Notes under the pieces: model-generated | What the model was told of the DNA's origin: nothing | Database searches by the model: none | What the model saw: the letters and a program-made list of their open reading frames with translations, nothing else | In this document: piece after piece, positions 54,306 through 64,000 of the stretch | Layout of the letters: every line of letters starts with the position of its first letter | Numbering within the stretch: the first letter of the stretch is position 1 | Assembly (NCBI GenBank): GCA_964035795.1 | Contig: OZ038326.1 | Span: 5,321,062 to 5,385,061, forward strand | Origin: Pterobdella sp. o SKG-2022 | Taxonomy: Eukaryota > Annelida > Clitellata > Hirudinida > Piscicolidae | Direction of reading: 5' to 3' | Length of the DNA stretch: 64,000 nt | Position numbers and translations under genes: made by a program

Positions 54306-56613
54306 AGATCAAGTTGTAAATGTTTAAATTAAATTCTCGAACAAATTGTTTGTTTAAATATTTGGAAAGTTAAATATATAATTCATTATCTTAAAATTAA
54401 ATTTATTTTCTTTGTTTTATAGAATCTTTATGGAAACGCGAGTCTATTCTTGATCTTTGTGTAAAAACTGCATAATTTTCTCCAGATAGCAACTTATTAG
54501 TAGGAAGATATATAAATGTGTATACAAAATTTGTTTAATTTAAAAGTTTTCAAAGTATCAAAAAACTTAAAACTTAAACATACATTTTGTTTAGTTCTAT
54601 GTATAAATTTCAGACGAAATATCAAACCTGTTTTATAGCAGCTAGTTTTTTAAGAAAGGCCTAATTTTTTGATTATTGTATAAATTTTTCGAAAAATTAA
54701 AATCAGCAGAAAACTCAAAACATTTTATACAATCTAAACGCTTCAGGTTCTGAAGTTCTATATATTTCTGACTAGTCCGATATAGTAAGGGTTTGGCATG
54801 GCTCTAAAGACTATACAGCACAGCATTTATGAGCTCGAAGAATGTTTGAAGAGCATGTATTTAATTAAAAGTTTGTTTTTTTTTTAAGTTTTCTAGCAAA
54901 TGATAGAACAAAAGCAAAGCATCGATAACAATGTTTTTTATTGATTGATTGAAAACAAAAAAATTACTGGATATGATTATAGTGGCATGCAGCTTTTAAA
55001 ACCTCCAAAGACAATTTATTTTTATAGAAAAATTTCGATCTGAACCACCATTCAGCCTCACCACACCATATTGACCAGCGATTCTTCACACACGCACTTA
55101 CAGTCATTTCTTTTTTATCATCTTTCTTCAGAAGACCCTTTTTTTAAATTTAAAAAATTCTACACTCATGGTTTGAGGTTATATGATTTATTCATGAAGT
55201 GGTTATCCGAGCAAATGGGAAAAGTTGTAAAATTTTTGGGCTTTAGGTAATTTGGAAGATTCTTCCACTGAATTGGTAAAACAATCACAAATATTCTGTT
55301 CTTCATAAAGTAATTTGCTGTACTTGTGCCATATTAATTGTTCTTGACGTTCTATGTTTTTGCTTTTAGGCCTTGAAGCCACGATTATTAAAAGAAAGAT
55401 TTTGAAACATGTTTGAATTTCTGTTGAATTTTCATTCATTTTTCAGCCAACGTTCAGTGTTGCTCGATACCACCTAAAGATAGCTCTCATGTTGAAGTAT
55501 AAATCGGATGTTTAGAGTCCTCAAAAATTTTAAAATCATTTGACAGCCAAACCCAAAAGGGAATGAAACAGAATGATGTCTGTACAAGCATCGGTTACCA
55601 CCCAGATATGAAAAATTGTCTGCAGAAAATCTGGAGAGCAGATGATAGTGTCTACAAAAAAGTGGCTTCGAAAAATGATAGCTGATTATTTGTGTGCAAA
55701 TGTTCAAAAATAAAATTTGTTACTCTTTGAACTCAAAGCAAACACATAATTCGAAAAGGGTGCCAGGGCTTTGAAAAAAGTGAATCTTTGCTAGACCTAT
55801 CAGATGTCTCTTAGTCTTTACCTTTTTCTATTTTTTTTATAATGATTCATGTTAATTTTATTTATAACTTTATGATATATTTTTATAAATGTTGCATCTG
55901 CCCAACACCTGCATGTAACGTGAAAAAACCCATCTTTTGTGCCGAGTGGGCACAGAAAGAAAGAACCTTTTTACCTCCATGTTTCTCCATGTAGGTTAAA
56001 AACATACCCTATCTTTATCATTAAGCTGCTGAGTGTTGTTTCTAGTATGCTTTCTTCGCTAATAGAAAACTTTTCATAAAAAATTTAGTTTGATGAGAGT
56101 ACACTGATATAACAGTTTGCATGGGTCACCAAAAAAATAATTACCTTAAAAAGAAAATATGAATAAACTCAAAGGGTTATTGAAGAACAAAAGATGGATG
56201 TTCAGATTTGTAGTCTAGCACCTCACCAACTAGAAGACCTGATCGTAAGGGCACCGATAAAAAAATTGTTGAAGAGCACCAAATTACTCAAGTTTCTGGG
56301 AAAATTGTTGAAAAACTCAAAATAAATCTTTGTTTTAAATGTTCGATTTCACTTTTTTAATTTCCTGTTTTTAATATGTTCTATATATAATTTAATATGA
56401 TTTTTGGAGTTTTTCAAAGTGTTTCACTTTGCTGTGAACAAAATCTGTTATAGGATCACTGGTTTCCTATAAATCTTCGTTCCTGATCGTTCACTTTTTT
56501 ATTATAAGAAGTTGCTTTTTTTGAGTGCCGACTAATAACGTGTCTGCTATTTTTTTTAATATTTTAATTTACTTTCATTTTATTGGCTAAGCAGGCCCTG
56601 CGGACATCCGCTT
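54306..56613. other. Divergent intergenic region, ZNF / NIF3L1-like
   Basis: About 2.3 kb. It contains repeat copy 2 at 55975-56280 and minus-strand frames at 55203-55707 that resemble coding (cysteine- and aromatic-containing, 60-80 codons each) but match nothing I recognise. They could be a decayed gene or element. Confidence 0.45.
55975..56280. repeat. ~300-bp dispersed repeat, copy 2
   Basis: This aligns with 25016-25375: CATGTTTCTCCATGTAGGTT at the start, ACATACCCTATCTTTATCAT, TTTGATGAGAGTACACTGAT in the middle and CACCTCACCAACTAGAAGAC near the end. Divergence is high, so both copies are old. Confidence 0.7.
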
Positions 56614-59600
56614 ATGCGGTTTTATAAATTGAATCACTTATCAAAAACGTTGTCTTCGGTTTATATTAACACGTTTAGAACCTTTACAACTAAAATAATG
56701 GAATTAAAAGAAGTTGTAAAAGTGTTTGAAAATTTCGCTCCTAAGAAGTTAGCTGAAAGCTGGGATAACATTGGACTTCTTATAGAGCCATCAGATCTTT
56801 ATGTCAGCAAAATTATGCTGACTAATGATCTAACGCTTAAGGTTGAGTTTTTTTTCACCAAAAAAAAATTTATCAACGAATTTTATTAACTCAGGTTCTA
56901 GATGAAGCCATAGCTAACAAGTGTAACATGATTCTTTCCTACCATCCGCCAATCTTCAAACCTCTTACTAAATTAAACCACAACACTTGGAAAGAAAAAG
57001 TTGTGATAAAGTGTTTAGAGAACAAGATAGCTGTTTATTCACCCCACACAGCATGGGATGCCGTCAATGGTGGTGTGAATGATTGGCTTATCAAGCCTTT
57101 TGGTTAGTTTCAAGCTCTTTTTCAATCTTTCAATTGTTTTTCATATGTAACTAATCTAGCCTATCAACAAAAAACTTATAAAAACTTGGATATTTGTTTA
57201 CTTGATAAGTTGAGTTCAGCTTACAAAAAGCTTTTTGTTATTATTTAGTTACAAAAAGTGATTGATTCAAATTTTTTCTATGTTTTAAGTGCTTTTTTAA
57301 ACATAATTGCCCATAGTTTAAAGTATATAATCAAATTTGATTACTTTTTCAGCAAATTTAAATTTGAAATTTACATAAAAAATTGATAATGATGATTATC
57401 AATATAGCATCAAAACAAGCAACTGAGGCATATAAGGTTTTAAATAATTACAAAACTACCCAGCAAGTGAAGGAAAAGTGAAACTGCTAAAAGAAAAGGA
57501 GGCACCAAAACCCCTTGTGAGACTTGAACTTGCCAGCCACCTGGTAGAGGAAACTGCCTCAGAAGGCAACCTCCATTGGACTCCTGGGTATAATAATGTG
57601 TGCTTTACAAGTAAATAGAGATATAATGTTGGCGTCGAATAGCTGGAAATCAATACAATAGAAACAAACACTATGGTTTATTGAAAAACTTATTATTTGA
57701 AATTTTTCGTAAGAATATCTTACATTATCAAGTTGATATTTGGTAATTGTAAGCTTTGTGTAATAAGTTTTTCAATAAACCAGTGTTTGCTTCTATTATA
57801 CATAGAGGTAGATGGTTAAAATATTTCAAAGACTTCAAACAGTGTCTTTCACTATCTTATTTGGAGACGTTATATATAATATCAACCACCATGTTTCTCA
57901 GATCAAGTTGATAAATATAATCTTAAAATAAAAATCTATAAATTATTCCTTAAGTTATACAATGCAATTATATGAAGGCCCAAAGATATGCTTGAAACCA
58001 TATGTTCGGTAGAGAAGGCTAAGGAGATCAAGGATATGATCGGGGATCACGAGAGTTTTGTTTGTCACCAAGTTGTCACTGTGGGTGCCTTCATTGTTAA
58101 TTATTAGGCTTTCATTAGGTTTATTGTTAATAAATTATTTTCAATTCATTATTATTTTTTAAAAACATTATCAATAATTATTAAGTTTTATTATATTTCA
58201 ATAGAACATTTATCAAATAATTTTAATTAAAAGTTACTTTTTGATAGTTTTCATCTCATAAAACATTGAAATTATGAGTTTTTCATGAATCTTTTGTTAA
58301 AAAACGAAAAACAATATATTTTATTTGATTGTCATTGTTCACATCTACATCATAATGTTTATTCTATGGTGATATTGTTTTTTTGTTTGTAATATTTGAA
58401 GTTGTTTCATAAATTTCATCATTAGTTGTATTATAAATGTTATCATTATTTGTATTATAACTGTTATCACTAGTTGTATTATAGCTATTTTCATTATTTG
58501 ATGAGTGTTTTTAATTAGCCGCATTTTATATTATCATTTTGTTTAAAGTTCCAAGAGAAAGGTGTAGGTCTAGGAAAAGTAGTGTATTTGAAGCAGCCAA
58601 TCACCATTAAAGATGCCATCAGTAGGGTGAGTTATTATTAGCTTTTTAAAATTATTATTGGTTCTTATCCTTATTAAATTCTCATCATTGAATCCAATTC
58701 ATTGACAGTTGTATATATATTCAATTTCATTATCTGTTTTCAATAATTATATCATGTCTGTTCATATTTAAATAAAAGCTTATTAAAATTTACTGATATA
58801 TAGCATCACCTTCTGCTAGGAAAATTTTCTATAAACCTTATAAAAATGACGATGGTGATGATGAGGATGGTAATAATGACGAGGATGAGGGGGGTGATGA
58901 TGAAAAGAATGACGATAAGGATGAATTTAATGATGATGATGTTGACGGTGATGATGATGATGGCAACAGGTAAAGAAGCACCTAGGACTAGAGCACTTGC
59001 AGCTGGCACTGGCCTGCAATGCTACACAAGGTTGAATTTTGTTGCTTTGTTCTTCCATGTTGAAGAGAATAAAATTGCGTTAATGACGTAGAATAGTCTA
59101 AATCAAATAGTGAGATAAACCTCAGATCAGTTGATGATGTGAGTTAGACTTACGAAAAGTTTTGTGGTTTAGATTAATAAATACTTCGTGTTTGCTTACC
59201 TCAAAAATGTGTTAAGAGTCAATGTTAAATTTATAACAGGTTTCAAGGATAAGATACATATGTTTTTATAGCTAACTAATGAAAAGTTTTATTTAATGTA
59301 CTTAGTTTATACTGCTGTACATCCCAGTAACTGGGGTTGACAGCAGGCGACATAGCTTCTTGATACTACTTATAATGTTGTTTATTAAATAATATATTTG
59401 TAAGCGTCTCAATTGCATAAAGATATAATAAACCATACAATAATGATGATGATAATGATCATTTTCGTTTTTAGTCCTTTAAAAAGTCTATTTATTAAAG
59501 AAAAATGGATATTAAATATTATTCATAATAAAATATTTAGTTATACTGTATTTTGTATTTGATTGATTGATTGGCAATCCTTACAGATACTAAAGTGGCT

Positions 59601-59861
59601 TCGATAGCTGTGTTTGCAGGGTCGGGAGTGAGCGTGATTCACGACATCAAAGCTGATCTGTTCATCAGTGGAGAGTTGAGTCATCACGCCGTACTGCACT
59701 GCACCAACAACACCAATGGACGCCCTTTCTCTGTTATATTGTGTAACCATTCGAACGCAGAAAGAGGATTTTTGAGGGTATTTGAAGAGTATTTAAAGGA
59801 TAAGTTGAGTGTTGAAGTTTTTATTTCAAAAGAGGATGAAGATCCACTCAAGGTCGTTTGA
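56614..59861 (+). CDS. NIF3L1: NIF3-like protein 1
   Basis: NIF3 proteins are conserved di-metal-binding proteins of uncertain activity; human NIF3L1 is cytosolic or mitochondrial. Exons are 56614-56841, 56895-57102, 58013-58080, 58549-58626, 58970-59030 and 59587-59861, giving 305 aa. Family signatures are LAESWDNIGLLIEP, NMILSYHPPIFKP, YSPHTAWDAVNGGVNDWL, GLGKVVYLKQPITIKDAISR, KKHLGLEHLQLALA, LFISGELSHHAVLHC, NHSNAERGFLR and EDEDPLKVV at the very end. Metal-ligand positions (HPP, HTAWD, GELSHH, HSNAERG) are all present. The first Met opens a basic, Ser/Thr-rich leader like a mitochondrial presequence; an internal Met (MELKEVV) matches the cytosolic start. The middle insertion is much shorter than in human (376 aa); exon 3 is the least certain. 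Confidence 0.93.
57130..57275. repeat. Fold-back-type element related to the 5530 copy
   Basis: ACTTGATAAGTTGAGTTCAG then CTTACAAAAAGCTTTTTG and AAAAGTGATTGATTCAAATT closely match the right half of the copy at 5530-5720. The left arm is degraded. NIF3L1-like intron 2. Confidence 0.6.
57655..57803. repeat. Fold-back element with ~38-bp inverted ends
   Basis: Left ATAGAAACAAACACTATGGT plus TTATTGAAAAACTTATTA, right TAATAAGTTTTTCAATAAAC plus CAGTGTTTGCTTCTATTAT: nearly perfect inverted ends enclosing TTTTCGTAAGAATATCTTAC and TAAGCTTTG. Confidence 0.85.
58845..58967 (+). repeat. GAT/GAC-rich tract ending at an exon acceptor
   Basis: More than 100 bp of GATGAT/GACGAT-type sequence runs straight into GGCAACAG, the acceptor of NIF3L1-like exon 5 at 58970, leaving almost no pyrimidine tract. 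Confidence 0.8.
59090..59210. repeat. Fold-back element
   Basis: TCTAAATCAAATAGTGAGAT at the left and TTTAGATTAATAAATACTTC at the right, around TTAGACTTACGAAAAGTTTTG. The right outer part GTGTTTGCTTACCTC matches other arms. The preceding GACGTAGAATAG is shared with the copy at 23128. Confidence 0.65.
59312..59346. repeat. Small hairpin related to 39699-39735
   Basis: CTGCTGTACATCCCAGTAAC plus TGGGGTTGACAGCAG is a stem-loop whose complement matches the terminal hairpin of the 39405-39745 element. NIF3L1-like intron 5. Confidence 0.6.
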
Positions 59862-61090
59862 TTCTCGACTCTTCTTCAACTTCTTGAGTTTTATCGAGTG
59901 CTCTTTTTGTTGTTCAACGCTAAATTATAACAATCATATGAAAAACACCTAATGAGAATTTTTATGATCTTATGTTCCAAACTCATTATTTTTATAAATG
60001 GTTTTGATAAGATTTAAACAGCCAAGATTGTATTATTTCCATTACCAATCGATTTCTTGGAAACTTGTTTCAAACATTAAAAATATATTTTTTGATAAAT
60101 ATATCAAAATGTTGATGTTACATTTCATATGAATCAACATTCTGTATGGTCGCTTAGAATAAAAACATCAAAAGTTGTTTAAAGTTTGATTTTTTAAACT
60201 TTGTGGTGGCCTATAACTAAAAATTGCAATAAAAAATATTCTAGGTTGTTGAAGCGGATGTTTAAATCTGGTTAATTTCAAACTTAATATCCGACAGGCG
60301 CTTACGTACCTTTTTCAAAAAAATGTTTACACAAATAACGAAGAATTTTAGTTTTGTTTTGCTATTTTTTGATAAGTTTTGTCTTATAGATAAGCTATAC
60401 TAATGAAAAGCTATTGATTTTGAAAATAATAGAAGCATTCTTTGAAGGTTTGTCTCATATTTCTGAGCTACTCTTTTGCCATCTGCAAATTAACCTTCGT
60501 GAAATTGCTTTGGATCCGTTCATTGGGTAATTTTGCTAAGAAATAAATGTATTTCTTTCGTGAAGTTTAATGTACTCTGAAAAAAATGTTTTTATCATTG
60601 AATATGTAAGTTTTTCAAAAAAATTAACCACTGGAAACGAATGAAGATATTTGGAAAATTTTAAATTATAGTTTAAAATAATGTTTATTTTTATAATTTT
60701 AAAGTTAAATTTGCGAATTAATTAAATAAAAATAAAACTAAATATCTACTATAATCTTTAAAAAGATGAACCAAATTATCAAAACTAATTAATTTTAAAC
60801 TCAATAAAGTATTTTTTATAAAAACAAGTATAAATGAAATACAGATTACAATCCAACCGTTCATTATGAGCCTTTGTATCTTTGATTTGATCGAATCGAA
60901 GATTGCGGATAATACATAACATTTATTTGTTAATGAGAGCACTAAGTTAAATTATATTAGATGAAGCTTTCATTCACATCAACTAAAAGTGTTTTATCTC
61001 TGGCCTTAATACATCAATCAAAAATGGAAGCCAATGAGCTCTGAATTAGTATAAAATCTGTCTGAATTTGATTTGATTCAACAGAAGAAA
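59862..61090. other. Intergenic after NIF3L1-like gene
   Basis: AT-rich; I see no gene, repeat family or RNA in this stretch. Confidence 0.45.
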
Positions 61091-61698
61091 ATGGCACGTT
61101 TAATAATCTATCTGGCTTTTTTGTTTTCAGTTACTGCAATACCAAACTACCCAGATCAATTTCATATGGGCTTTGATGTTTGGGGAAAAAGAGTGTCATT
61201 GAATTTGGTAAAGAATAAAGATCTAAGCAGTGAGGTTTGTTTTTTGTGTGATTATTGTAGCATTGAATTTTGATCGAGTAACTATAATTATATTTCAGAA
61301 ATCTCTAGTTTATGAAGACAAAAAGCACAACGCACAATTAGTTTTATGACAAGTAATAATTAAAGGAAAAAGAGAGTGGAGATTTGTTTGTATATAATTT
61401 ATTTATATTTATTTTAAAATTCTTTTTTTGAAAATGTTTCCAAACTTCTAATAATGAAATTTAGTTTCATGAACTTTTATAAAAATCGACTTTATCATGA
61501 GTATTTAATATGTTCAGTATTTATCCTTTAATTCAAACTAACCTTATAAGTCAGGGGAATTCGATTACAAGGGAGTGAATTATACATTGGTTCCTCAAAT
61601 GGATTCAAACATTGGCTTAAAAGGATCTTGGGTGAAGGAAGTATCTTTTTTGAGCTATAATTACTTCATCACTAGACCTCGTGGTGACATGTTTGTTT
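61091..61698 (+). CDS. Tentative small secreted protein
   Basis: I do not recognise this gene. Exon 1 (61091-61234) starts MARLIIYLAFLFSVTA, a convincing signal peptide, then IPNYPDQFHMGFDVWGKRVS and LNLVKNKDLSSE. A middle exon from about 61300 (KSLVYEDKKHNAQLV) ends in phase 0 near 61344, and a last exon from about 61552 (SGEFDYKGVNYTLVPQMDSN, KEVSFLSYNYFITRPRGDMF) stops at 61698. All joins are phase 0. The protein would be about 110 residues, secreted, without cysteine pairs. The GKRVSLNLVKNKDL stretch is faintly like metalloprotease pro-domains, so a truncated or decayed pro-domain gene is an alternative. Confidence 0.4.
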
Positions 61699-64000
61699 AA
61701 CACATTTTGCTTGTCAACTTATAATCAAAATGTCTATGTAAAAAAAATTTTATTAAAAAAACACAAAAAAATGAAATCAAGGCTTTTCTGGTTTCTCTTT
61801 TTCAACGTTTTTTGGATAATTCTTTCCATTTTTCTGTTTTTTATAGCGTTTTTAAATGTTTACGTGCCTCTCATTTATACTTGATACTTCTCACCTTGAT
61901 CGTTTTATTGAATCTTACTTTCTTTAGCCAACTTTTTGATGATGATACTTATATCGTTTTTTTCTTTTTCTTATATTTTTTTTACTTCAAGAAAATTAAC
62001 CACCTGTCTTAATGCATTCTTGGAGTGACTGCTTTTCAAACTCAATCCTTCAAAATCCAGTTTCGTTAATCTCTAGTGTTTTCTTCCGTCTTAATTAGTG
62101 TAATTCTCTCGATAATTTTTTCTTAAAGCTATTTTTTATTCGAATAATGAAGCTTCCATATCTGCTACTCGCTTAAATGTTCTCACTTCTATCTCTTTTG
62201 ACCTTCACTGGCCACCTCTTCACTATTGCACTTCATATGAAATTTGCTGTTTCGTACAGAAAACTTTTTCCTTTCAACATTCTTATCTTATTCTACCCCT
62301 TAAACGTGCTGATCTACGCTCTCAAATGTATTTTCACTAACAATTTCAAAATTTTCTTTTTTTAGCAGCTCAATAGCAGAGTTCCTTTGAACGATGCGAA
62401 GGAGTTTCTGCATATACATTTTTAATAAAGTATTTAAGCATCGTTTCTTAAAATAAAACTATTGACTAAAAACTTTGATAATTTTTTTGAATTCTTAAAT
62501 TTAATTTTAAATTCAAAAAAATAAAATTTTAAAATTTTGCAACAGGATGAAAAGAAAAATAGTGGAACTTACATAGTTTTTGCTGAAGATCAGTGTTAGC
62601 CTACGAACAAATTAGCAAAATTTACATCAAAACTTTCATGAAAAACATCAATTCAATCTTTATCCATTATCACGTTAGGTTTTCTTCAATAAAGTTTGTG
62701 CAAGATTTGAATATTCAGTTTCTACATTGAAAATCAAAAATAATTTTTTCGCTAACGTTTTATGATAAGGCTAAACATAGCATACATTATAGTTTTTGAT
62801 TCTCAATAAATTTACTAAAAAATCTCTCACATTTGATGTTTTTTGTTGAAAAATAATATAGAAAAATACATAACATGTCTTCGAAAAGTTAAATTAAAAC
62901 CCATTATGAAGAGGGTACCAACAAGAATATTACTACATTTAACCCGTAACTCTCCATCTATTAGAGTAATCCAAAAATAAAAGCACTCTGGGTTGCGGAG
63001 CTTGTCGACCGACTCTTCGAAAACAGAAGAGCTCTTGGAAAAGTGAAGAGATAACTTGAGCCAGCCTAGGGTGCTTGGGTAAAAAAACGAAAATGAAAAC
63101 CAACTGATCAGTATAAAAAACAAATTTATTCGAATTATTGAGATAAAATTTTAGATAAGTAAAACAATATCCTAGTTCATTATTGTTAGGAAAAAATTTT
63201 CGTTATAAATGTGTTTGAAGCCCTGTTCGGAGAGAACTGCACTGGCGTAAAATTTATCAAAAGTTCTGATGCAGATGTATAAGTGCTTGTCCATTGAAGA
63301 TACAGCTTAATTTTCAAGAGATTTTGAGATGTTATCAAGTATTTTGTGTAAGCAAAACTAAAATCGGCCAATTCACTCAAGGTCGTTCCAGGTTAGTATG
63401 AACGCAACACCACTAAAAAACATTTTGTATGTAACCGGTTCTACCCTATAGAACAACTTCTCTGAAATCAGATTTTCTGTTTCCACGCATTCTTCTGGAA
63501 GAAACTTCAAACCTTTTTTTTTTTCAGATAATTTGCAAAAGCAATGTTTATTTATATTTTAGTTATATTAATTTTAATATTTATTTATTTATTTATATTT
63601 TATTTCGTTTCAAAATTCTCGATTTATTTTTCTTTTTTTTATAATAATTATGTGGCCTTGGAGCACTGAAGTTGATACCACTATATTCTTATTTGTAATT
63701 GTATTGTATTGTATTCAAACAGTTTATTTATTTAAGGGTTAATTGTAGGTTCCCATTTCATCATAGAAACTAGTAGTTGTTGTTTTTAGTTGAAAAAATG
63801 TTGTTTTTTCATAGTTCATGCGTTAATTTAGTTTGTAAAAACCAATCGATCAGAACTTATGTCAGTTTTATTGAAAGAAACTCAAGTTGAATATCATCAA
63901 ATAGTGAAAAAATCGATTTTATTCATAACATATTATTAATGTTTGCACTAGTCTCCTTTGGTCACTGTTACAAAAAGTTCAAAATTTATTTTAATAAATA
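61699..64000. other. 3' end of window, no supported gene
   Basis: AT-rich. Minus-strand frames at 62827-63123 and 63186-63380 contain less biased amino-acid composition than their surroundings but match nothing I recognise and have no clear splice partners. A TATTG microrepeat is at 63700-63715. Confidence 0.4.

Noticed and set aside
57500..57600. tRNA gene or SINE on the minus strand
   Set aside because: A box B-like word (GCAAGTTCAAGTCTC) is present, but box A and a cloverleaf are not convincing.
61812..62365. Hydrophobic frames resembling membrane segments
   Set aside because: T-rich DNA gives Phe/Leu-rich translations in any frame; no motif or splice support.

Overview
This is nuclear DNA of an animal, almost certainly an invertebrate. 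It is strongly AT-rich, every gene is split by GT-AG introns, and six genes have recognisable vertebrate counterparts. LINEs, tRNA-derived SINEs and fold-back elements fill the introns and spacers. I cannot fix the phylum from sequence alone; a complete MALT1-type paracaspase together with RTE and CR1/L2-like LINEs suits a lophotrochozoan or cnidarian better than an insect. A run of 200 N at 36723-36922 marks an assembly gap.

I rebuilt gene models exon by exon and checked that reading phase is carried across each junction. Left to right: (1) 503-7008 (+), an unrecognised Asn/Ser/Gln-rich protein, 5' end outside the window; (2) 8591-17425 (+), ubiquilin, 13 coding exons, 571 aa, with a decayed RTE-type LINE in intron 8; (3) 18816-27256 (-), a MALT1-like paracaspase, 16 coding exons, 681 aa, with a His-Cys dyad; (4) 27886-28953 (-), NR2C2AP-like, start unresolved; (5) 30413-35603 (+), TMEM26-like with a long extra cytosolic tail; (6) 38940-45068 (-), a GOLM1/GOLM2-like Golgi type II membrane protein, 11 exons, 344 aa; (7) 46892-54286 (-), a four-finger C2H2 protein, 10 exons, 1259 aa; (8) 56614-59861 (+), NIF3L1-like, 6 exons, 305 aa; (9) 61091-61698 (+), a tentative small secreted protein.

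These are unrelated housekeeping, signalling and trafficking genes, not a pathway cluster. Three pairs are divergent or nearly so (4/5, 7/8) or closely tandem (3/4), so short intergenic spaces probably hold shared promoters. ATGGCG-type (YY1-like) words lie at or near three gene starts.

The most unusual non-genic signal is a set of about a dozen fold-back (inverted-repeat) elements that share an inner core around AAAGCTTTTCGTAA while their outer arms differ. One copy has a perfect 68-nt spacerless palindrome. Other repeats are a tRNA-head SINE family, a ~300-bp family present twice, a small hairpin family, three further LINE fragments and several minisatellites. Coordinates were counted by hand and exon edges may be off by one or two bases.
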